Assembly (NCBI GenBank): GCA_965249685.1
Contig: CBDFMN010000002.1
Location: forward strand, 24,522-88,521
Direction: 5' to 3'
Origin: RH-AL1 sp965249685
Lineage (GTDB): Bacteria; Pseudomonadota; Alphaproteobacteria; Rhizobiales; Beijerinckiaceae
DNA length: 64,000 bases
Shown here: positions 15,923-24,400 of the stretch, in pieces
How the letters are laid out: every line of letters starts with the position of its first letter
Numbering within the stretch: the first letter of the stretch is position 1
Program-made: the position numbers and the translations under genes
The notes under the pieces: generated by a model
Told to the model about the DNA's origin: nothing
The model's database searches: none
What the model saw: the letters and a program-made list of their open reading frames with translations, nothing else

Positions 15923-16608
15923 CCGGAACGCGCGGGGTCGCGCAGGGTGCGGATGCCAACGGCCACCCGCACGACATAGATCGACACGAACACGACGCCC
16001 GCGAAGACCAACACGCCATCGTAGAGCGAGAAGACCTGTCCGCCCACGCTGAAGCGTACGGGTCCGAACACCACCATGGCCGTGTTAATGGCAATGAGGC
16101 AAAGCCGCAGCTCCGTCGGCCCCAGACCGAGGAAGGAGAGCTGGAAAACGCCCGACAGATGGTTGTTGATGAACACGTACATGCACAGGAAGAAATAGCC
16201 GACGAGCGCGAACAGGGCGGCGTCCATCCGGATGAACGGTGCGAGGCCGAAGCCGACCATGATCATGAAGTTACACAGGGCGTCGACCGTGTGGTCGAGG
16301 AAGTAGCCGTAGATCGGCCGCTCGATCCCACGGAAGCGGGCGAGGCTGCCGTCGAGCGAATCGCCGAACCAGTGAACGACGAGGCCGGCCGAGGCGAGCC
16401 AGAGGTAGGCGCGGTCGTGCTGGCTTGCCGCCTCCGCCACGAGCACGAGCGTGGCGCCGGCGACGCCCAGAGCCGTCAGCCGGTCGGGCGTGACCCAGGC
16501 CGGCAAGCGGGCGGCGAGCCACGTCAGCAGCCTGCGCTCGCTTTGCGCCACCACGTTGGCTTGGATGCGCTTGACGCGGAACCGTCCGCGTTCGTCCATT
16601 GGCGTCAT
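15883..16608 (-). CDS. CDP-alcohol phosphatidyltransferase family membrane enzyme
   Basis: 241 residues from the ATG at 16608, with GGAG six bases before it. The full catalytic signature is present: Asp83, Asp86-Gly, Ala-Arg91, Gly101, Asp105 and Asp109, the D1xxD2GxxAR...GxxxD3xxxD4 pattern that binds metal and CDP. Several membrane helices follow, with a hydrophobic C-terminal half. Family members move a phospho-alcohol from CDP onto a hydroxyl acceptor, as in phosphatidylglycerophosphate, phosphatidylinositol or ceramide phosphoinositol synthesis. The acceptor is unknown. The gene is divergent from the oxoamine synthase/PKS pair, so it may add a phospho head group to that product. Confidence 0.88.
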   Translation of the reverse strand: MTPMDERGRFRVKRIQANVVAQSERRLLTWLAARLPAWVTPDRLTALGVAGATLVLVAEAASQHDRAYLWLASAGLVVHWFGDSLDGSLARFRGIERPIYGYFLDHTVDALCNFMIMVGFGLAPFIRMDAALFALVGYFFLCMYVFINNHLSGVFQLSFLGLGPTELRLCLIAINTAMVVFGPVRFSVGGQVFSLYDGVLVFAGVVFVSIYVVRVAVGIRTLRDPARSGQSPPTNLSSLPK

Positions 16609-16917
16609 GCAGGTCTCCGATGCGAGGGCGGTCCCCTTGTGCGTCGCGCCCCATCGCCTGATCAAGGCTGATGTCGGCAAATCAGGCCCTGCCGCTCGCG
16701 CTGGTCTCAATCTTGCCCCAAAGCCGTCCGGCGCGGGGCACGACTAAGTCTTTCCCCTGTTGCCGAACTGCCATGGTTTATGCGGACGCCTTCGCGTAAG
16801 GTTACGGCTTGGTAATGTAAGACTGCCAGACGATTGGGTTGCCGTTCGGTGCGAGCGGTTGCCCCACGCGGGTGTATGCGGCGTCCCGGCGCCGCCCGAG
16901 CAAAGGCAAAGAGCGCG
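16609..16917 (+). promoter_or_regulatory. Divergent control region of the phosphatidyltransferase and oxoamine synthase genes
   Basis: 309 bases without a supported gene between divergent starts. The right half (about 16770-16835) is less GC-rich than its surroundings and is the likely promoter area for both directions. AAAGGCAAAGAG precedes the ATG at 16918. I see no operator or riboswitch that I can defend. Confidence 0.4.
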
Positions 16918-18270
16918 ATGAAGCACGGCGCAGGTCTGCAGCACGACACGAGGGGAACGCTCCAGGACATCATCGCGCGCCGGATGGACGCGGAGCGGAA
17001 ATCGGCGAGAGCCAGCGCTCCCATGCCGAACCCCTTCGCCGCCATGACGGACTTCTCCACGCTGCCGGGCATGCAGGAGATCAAGATCCAGCGATCGGCG
17101 GCGGGCGTCATGGGCCTGCAGGACCCCTACTTTCGGGTTCACGACGAGCGCGCCGGCGCCACCACGCTGATCGACGGCAAGCGCTACACCAATTTCTCCT
17201 CCTACGACTACCTCGGCCTCAACGGCCATCCCGACGTCCAGGCGGCCGCCGCGGGCGCCATCGGCCATTACGGCACCTCATGCTCGGCAAGCCGGCTCGT
17301 CGCCGGCGAGCGGCCGATCCACCGCGACCTGGAGCGCGCGCTCGCCGTCCATTACGGCCAGGACGACGCGGTCGTGTTCGTCAGCGGCCACGGGACGAAC
17401 GTCTCGGCCATCGGCGCATTGCTCGGCCCGCGCGACCTCGTGATCCATGACAGCCTGGCCCACAACAGCATCGTGCTGGGCGCCACATTGTCCGGCGCCA
17501 CCCGCCGCTCGTTCGCCCACAACGACGTGGTGGCGCTCGACCGCGTGCTCGCCTCCTGCCGGGCGCAATACGACCGTGTGCTCGTGGTGGCAGAGGGCCT
17601 GTACAGCATGGACGGCGACTGCGCCGATCTGTCCGCGTTGATCGAGGTCAAGACCCGGCACGGTGCTTGGCTGATGATCGACGAGGCGCATGGCCTCGGC
17701 GTGCTTGGCGAGCGCGGGATGGGCTCCTTCGAGATGGTCGGCGCCAAGCCCGACGATGTGGACATCTGGATGGGGACGATGTCGAAGACGCTGTCGGGTT
17801 GCGGCGGCTACATCGCCGGCAACGCGGTGCTCGTCGAATACCTGAAGTGCATGTCGGGTGGCTTCGTCTACAGCGTCGGCCTGCCGCCGCCGATGGCGGC
17901 CGCCTCGTTGGCCGCGCTCGACCTGCTCCACCGCGAACCGGAACGCGTCGCGACGCTTCGGCGCAACGGCGCCCTGTTCTGGACGCAGGCGCGGGCGCGC
18001 CGGCTCGATGTCGGCTCCAGCGAGGGCCACGCGATCGTCCCGATCGTCACGCATAGTTCGCTGGTGGCCGTCGGCCTCAGCCAGAAACTGTTCGAGCGCG
18101 GCATCAACGTGCAGCCGATCATCCATCCCGCCGTCCCCGAGCGCAACGCGCGGTTGCGGTTCTTCCTCTCCTCCGAGCATACGGCCGAGCAGATCGTCAC
18201 GACGGTGAACGCTGTGGCGGAATGCCTCGAGGTGATCGGCGCCGGCGTTCCGAGTCCGGCCCTCGCCTGA
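16918..18270 (+). CDS. PLP-dependent alpha-oxoamine synthase beside a type I PKS
   Basis: 450 residues, fold type I aminotransferase of the alpha-oxoamine synthase group (serine palmitoyltransferase, KBL, ALAS, BioF). SYDYLGLNGHPDV, GTSCSASRLVAGE, DEAHGLGVLGERG and the PLP-lysine Lys290 in TMSKTLSGCGGY are all intact. An N-terminal extension of about 90 residues precedes the core, longer than in BioF or KBL. These enzymes condense an acyl thioester with an amino acid and lose CO2. It is co-directional with, and 169 bases upstream of, a PKS that lacks a thioesterase, so I infer that it releases the PKS acyl chain as an amino ketone, as FUM8 does in fumonisin synthesis. The amino acid used is unknown. 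No bio genes are near, which argues against BioF. Confidence 0.9.
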   Translation: MKHGAGLQHDTRGTLQDIIARRMDAERKSARASAPMPNPFAAMTDFSTLPGMQEIKIQRSAAGVMGLQDPYFRVHDERAGATTLIDGKRYTNFSSYDYLGLNGHPDVQAAAAGAIGHYGTSCSASRLVAGERPIHRDLERALAVHYGQDDAVVFVSGHGTNVSAIGALLGPRDLVIHDSLAHNSIVLGATLSGATRRSFAHNDVVALDRVLASCRAQYDRVLVVAEGLYSMDGDCADLSALIEVKTRHGAWLMIDEAHGLGVLGERGMGSFEMVGAKPDDVDIWMGTMSKTLSGCGGYIAGNAVLVEYLKCMSGGFVYSVGLPPPMAAASLAALDLLHREPERVATLRRNGALFWTQARARRLDVGSSEGHAIVPIVTHSSLVAVGLSQKLFERGINVQPIIHPAVPERNARLRFFLSSEHTAEQIVTTVNAVAECLEVIGAGVPSPALA

Positions 18271-18350
18271 CGTCGCCGCCTGAACCGGCGGTCGATGAGC
18301 CACAAAGCCGCAGACTGCTAATTGCGGAGCGCACGGCGCGGGGCCTCGGG

Positions 18351-18382
18351 TTGACATCGCCCGTCGAAAGACCCGTAGGGTC
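18351..18382 (+). promoter_or_regulatory. Candidate promoter with palindrome before the PKS gene
   Basis: TTGACA at 18351-18356 matches a sigma-70 -35 box. A weak -10-like TAGGGT starts at 18376, at a long spacing of 19. The palindrome GACCCGTAGGGTC (18370-18382) overlaps the -10 region and could be an operator. The PKS starts about 60 bases further on. This suggests the PKS may have its own promoter in addition to read-through from the oxoamine synthase gene. Motif only. Confidence 0.3.
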
Positions 18383-18439
18383 GGCGCGAAAAAGCCCGGC
18401 CCTGCACGTCGAGCGAGGGGTCTGACCAAAGGTTCTCCC

Positions 18440-21400
18440 TTGGCTCTAGCCGCGAAACAACGACTGGCTCCTTTGACACAAACGACAGACATTGCCGTCA
18501 TCGGCCGATCCTGCCGTCTACCCGGCGCGCCCTCCGTCGCCGACCTGTGGACCCTGCTTGCATCCGGCACCTGCGCGGTGTCGCGCGTGCCCGACGACCG
18601 CTGGTCGATGGACCGCATGGCCCACCCTCGCGGCGCGGAGCGTGGCAAAAGCTACACCTGGGCCGCCGGCACGCTCGCCGACGTCTGGGGCTTCGACCCA
18701 GCCGCCTTCGGCCTCTCGCCCCGCGAGGCGGAGCAGATGGACCCGCAGCAGCGCCTGCTGCTCGAACTCACCTGGGAGGCGCTGGAGGATGCGGGGCTAA
18801 GGCCCTCGTCGATCGCCGGCAGCGACGCCGGCGTGTTCGTCGGCGCCTCCGCGCTCGACTACGGCAACCTGCGCATCATCGATTCTGCGGCGGGCGACGC
18901 CTACCTGATGACGGGCAACACGCTCTCGATCATCGCCAATCGCATCTCCTACATCTTCGACCTGCACGGCCCGAGCTTCACCGTCGACACGGCCTGCTCC
19001 TCGGCTCTGGTGGCGCTCAACGAGGCGATCGTCAGCCTGCGCAGCGGGCGCATCGACACCGCCATCGTCGGCGGCGTCAACATTCTCGCAAGCCCCTTCA
19101 ACTTCATCGGCTTCTCGCAGGCGGCCATGCTGTCGCGAATCGGGTTGTGCCAGGCGTTCGCCGCCGGCGCCGACGGCTACGTGCGCGCCGAGGGCGGCGT
19201 CGCGCTGGTCCTGCGCACGCGCGAGGCGGCGGAACGCGCCGGCGACCACGTCCACGGCTTCATCGTCGGCTCGGACGTCAACTCGGACGGTCGGACCAAC
19301 GGCATCTCCCTGCCCTCCAAGGTCTACCAGGCCCGCCTTCTCGAGACGCTCTACCTCAAGCAGGGGATCGACCCGGCCACGCTGGCCTTCGTCGAGGCGC
19401 ACGGCACCGGCACCCGCGTCGGCGACCCGATCGAGGCGACCGCCATCGGCGAGACGCTGGCGCGCAAACGCCGCATGCCGCTGCTGATCGGCTCCATCAA
19501 GACCAATATCGGGCATATGGAGGCGGCGTCCGGCCTCGGCGGCGTGCTCAAGGCGATGCTCGCGCTCGAGCACGACCAGCTGCCCCCCTCGCTGCACAGC
19601 GGCGAGCTCAACCCCGACATCGACTTCGCCGCGCTCAACCTGCAGGTGGCGCGCGCGTTGACGCCGTTGGCCGCCGCCGCCCCGGGCGAGCGGCGTATCG
19701 CCGGCGTGAACTCCTTCGGCTTCGGCGGCACCAACGCCCACGTCATCCTGGCGGACGGGCCGAAGGCCGCGGCGCCTGCACCAGCGACGGGCGCGGCTGC
19801 GCTACCCTCCTACCTCGTCATCTCGGCGCACAGCCGCGCGGCGCTCGGTGCGCTGGTCGCCGATTATGCGGCGCGCCTCGACGAGGCGGACGATGCCGAG
19901 GCCGCGGCCATTCTCGCCGCGGCGGCGCATCGGCGCGAGCGTCTGGCCCATCGCGTCGTGGTGCCGGTCGGTGCGCGCAAGGATCTCGTGGCGGTGCTCG
20001 ACCGCCTGGGTGACGCCGAGCAGGACGTGACAGGCGCGGCACGCGGCACGGCGATCGACCGCGAGGCTCCGGTCGCCGCGGTGTTCTCCGGCAACGGCGC
20101 CCAGTTCGTCGGCATGGGCGTCGCGGCCTACGCTCAGAACGCGTGGTTTCGCGCGCACCTCGACCTGGTCTCCGAAGAGTTCGCGACGCTGGCCGGCTGG
20201 TCCATTGTGGAGACGCTCCATGATCCCGGCCTGAGCGCGAAGCTGGAGCTCACCCAGATCGCCCAGCCGCTGCTCTACGCGGTGCAGGCGGCGGCCTATC
20301 AGGCGCTGCTCGCCGGCGGTCTGAAGCCCACGGTCATCATTGGCCACAGCGTCGGCGAAGTCGCCGCCGCGGAGGCCGCCGGGATCCTCGACCGCGCCGG
20401 CGCGATCAAGACGATCTTGGCCCGCAGCCTGCACCAGGAGCTGTCGTTCGGCCTTGGCGGGATGGCCGTGGTGATCGGCTCGCAGGAGGCGACGGAACAG
20501 ATCATCGCGGCGCTGCCGAGCCTGGAGATCGCCGCCTACAACAGCCCGCGTGCCTTCACCGTCTCGGGCAGCCAGGAGCATATCGCGAAGCTGTCGGGCG
20601 TCGCGCGCGCGGCCAAGGCGCGCATTCGCAAGCTCGATCTCGCCTACCCCTTCCACAACGCCCTCATGGCGCCCGTCGAGCGGCCGCTGCTGCGCAGCCT
20701 CGCCGACCTCAAGCCTGTGGGCTCCTCGCTGCCGTTCATCTCCACCGTGACGGGTGGCCGGCTCGACGGCCCGGAACTCGACGCGCACTATTGGTGGCGC
20801 AACGTGCGCGAGCCCGTCCGCTTCTCCCAGGCGGTCGGCGCCGCGGTGCAGGCAGGCGCCCGCATCTTCATCGAGGTCGGTCCCACCGCCTCGCTCCTGT
20901 CGCACATCAACGATTGCGTGGACGAGCGCACCGCGACCATCGCGACCCTCTGCGCCCTGGACAAGAAGGACCGGGGCGACGACCCGATCGCGGCCGCGCT
21001 GGCCATGGCGCTGGCGCGAGGCGCGAGCGTCGACGACGCCAAGGCCTTCGGGCCCGCACCTCGCGGCCCCGTCGCCCTGCCGCTCTACCCCTGGCAGCGC
21101 AAGAGCTACCGGCTACCCGACTCGGCGGAATCGCCGGGACTGACCCGGTCGGGCGCCTGGCACCCCCTAATCGGTTCCCGCCTGAGCGCGGACCGAACCG
21201 AGTGGCACTCCACGCTCGACACGGTGCTCCACCCCTCGCTCGCCGACCATTGCGTCGACGGCCGCGCCATCCTGCCCGGTGCAGCCTTCGCCGAAATGGC
21301 CCTGGCTGTGGCGCGCGATTGGCTCGGCACGGACGAGGCGACCGTCACAGACCTCGAGATCACCAGCCCGATGATCCTGACGGCGGACGCCTCGCGCGAG

Positions 21401-24400
21401 GTCGTCTGCCGGCTCTCCCCGCATATCAACCACCTGGAGATCGTCAGTCGGCCCCGCCTCGGGCAGACGCCCTGGCAGACGCACGCGACCGCCAAGGTCG
21501 TCCGGGACACGGCGGCGGTCATCGTGCCCGGGCCGGACGACCACCAGCCGGCCCCGGGCACGCACGTGATCACCGGGCCGGAGATCTACGCCATGGCCGC
21601 GCGCGCCGGCCTGCAATACGGCCCGACGTTCCAGAAGCTCGCGACCGCCGTCGCCGGGCGGCCGGACCGGATCACCCTCGACCTCACCAAGGAGGAGGCG
21701 GACCCCGCCTACGGGATCGACCCCGCGCGGATGGATGCCTGTTTCCACGCGCTGGTGCTGATCTTCTCCAGCCTGCGCGATGCGGTGCACGGCACGGCCT
21801 ACATCCCCGTGCGGTTCGGCGAGATCATGCTGCGGCGGCCGGGCGCGACCTTCACCAAGGCGCGCATCGACGTCCTGCGTCGCGACGAACGCATCATCAT
21901 CGCCAACTTCTTCCTCACGGACGAGGCGGGCGACGTCATCGTCTTCGTGCGCGAGGCGCGCTTCCAAGCCATCCGCACCTCGCGCGGCGCCGAAGCCGGC
22001 AGGCAGATGGTCGTGCAGAAGTCCGTGCTGGCGAGCGAACCCACGGCGGCCCGCGTCGAGCGTCCGCTTGCGCTGGCCGCCTTCCGCCGCGCGATCGCCC
22101 CGGCGGCGCAGGCGCGCGACGCCATGGCCGCGGACTTCGTCCTGCTTGAAGGCTGGGCGACGGCGGTGGCGCTGGGTGCCGCCCGCGACCTCGCGACAGC
22201 CAGTTTCATCGACGCCGACGCACTCGTCGCGAGCGGTCGCCTCCCCGCGCGCGCAAAACCCTGGCTCGAGGACCTCCTCGTCTCGCTGGACCGCTCCGGC
22301 CTGTCGCACCGCGACAAGCTCGGCCGCCACGTCGATCCCGACATCGCGCTGCCCGATCCCGACGAGATCCTGCGCACGATCGCCGCCGAGCACCAGAACC
22401 TCGGCGCCGAGATGCTGGTGGCGGCGAGCGTCGACGCGGCCATCGAGGCGCTGACCGCCGGTGATATCGAGACCTTCCTGCGGCCGCTCTCGACCAAGTC
22501 GATCGATGGTTGGGAACTGGGCGGCAGCCAAGCGCACGCCGCGGCCACGAGCCTCATCGACCTGCTCAAGCGCTCTCAGGCCGGCTGGCCGAAGGACCGC
22601 GCGATGCGCGTGCTGCAGGTCGGTTACGGCCCGCTCACGGGGTTGGCGGCCAACCTCGCGGACGCGACCGAAGCGCGCCTCACGGTGTTCGATCCCAACC
22701 GCCGCCGCCTGGAGCGCGCCCGGCTGGCTCTCGCGGGCCGCGGCGACGTCGGCTTCGTCGACAAGGCGGCGGACCTCCCCGCCGCCGAGTTCGACTTCGT
22801 CATCGCCGCGCACGTCCTCTACCGGCACAAGCGCGACGCGTCCTTCTGGTCCGGGCTCAGGCGGGCGATGGCGCAGGGCGCGATCTTCGCCGCGATCGAG
22901 CCGGTGCCCTCCTTCTTCCGCGACCTCGTGCTCGGCCTGGACGCGCGGTTGACCGACGAGGCGGATGCCGCCGGCTTCGACGGGCTCTCCGTGACCGAGG
23001 CCGACTGGCTGGAAACGATGCAGGTGATCGGCCTCGGCGACGCGGAGGTGGTCACCACCGAAACCGCCAACGGCGGAGCGCTGCTCCTGACGGCGCAGGT
23101 CGAGGCGGAACGCCGGCACTGGAGCGGCACGGGCGACGCGCTGATCATCGGCGCCGGCGACGCGCGCGGCACGGAGACGACCTCGGCCTTCGCGACGCTG
23201 CTCGCCTCGTCGGGGCTGCACGTGTCGCTCGCCCTGGACAGCGAGCTGTCGGCGGAGGCGCTGGCCGAGGCACCGGAGACGATCGTGTTCTTCGCGGTGG
23301 CGAGCGACGAGCACGTAACGCCGGTCAAGGGCCTACTCGACCAGTGCATGCGCCTGAAGCGGCTGGCCGACGGGATCGGCACGCGCAAGAGCACGCTGTG
23401 GCTGGTGACGGCCGGCGCGATGGGCTCGACCAATGCAACGCGCGCGGGCGATGTCGCCGCCGGGGTCTGGGCCTTCTCCCGCACGCTCGCCAACGAGGTG
23501 CCGACGCTCGACGTGCGCCGCGTCGACCTCGCCGCCGACCTGCGGCCGGACCTGCTGGCCGAGCGGCTGCGCGACCTCGTGCTCTCCAAAACCGTCGAGA
23601 CGGAGATCCTGCTCGGCCCGAGCGTCACGCGGGTCGTGCGCTTCGAGGCGGTGGCGGCGCAGGACCGTGGACAGGCGCGTCGGGCGGACGCCGCCAGGCT
23701 CGCGCGCGGCGAAGGCTCGGGCATCGATCGCATCCACTGGGAAGCCATGCCGCGCCACGCGCCGGGGCCGAACGACGTCGAGGTCGCCGTAGAGGCGATC
23801 GGGCTCAACTTCCGCGACGTGATGTTCGGCCTCGGCCTGCTGCCGGAGGACATCCTCGAGCACGGGTTCGCCGGCCCGACGCTGGGCCTCGAATGCGCGG
23901 GGCGCATCGAGCGCGTCGGCGCCGCCGTCAAGGGCCTCAAGCCGGGCGACCGCGTCATCGCCTTCGCCAAGAACGCGTTCGCCACCCACGTGACGACGCC
24001 CGCCGCCGTGGTCGCGCCGATCCCCAACGGCATCGCGTCGGAGATGGCGGCGACGATCCCGGTCGCGTTCCTCACCGCCTACCACGCCCTGATGCTGTGC
24101 GCCCGGCTGAAGCCGATGGAATGGGTGCTGATCCACGGCGGCGCCGGCGGCGTCGGCCTGGCGGCGATCCAGATCGCACGCTGGCGCGGCGCCCGGGTGA
24201 TCGCCACCGCGGGTTCTCCGGAGAAACGCGCGCTGCTCGCCGCCCTCGGCGCGGAACACGTGTTCGACAGCCGCTCCGGCGCCTTCGTGGAGGACATCCG
24301 GCGGGTGACCGGCGAGGGCGTCGGCGTCGTGCTCAACAGCCTGTCGGGCGAGGCGATGGAACGCAGCATCGGCGTGCTGCGGCCGTTCGGCCGGTTCGTC

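Noticed and set aside
16918..18270. Annotation of the oxoamine synthase as BioF (biotin synthesis)
   Set aside because: No bio genes are near, the N-terminal extension is longer than in BioF, and the tight pairing with a PKS points to another substrate.
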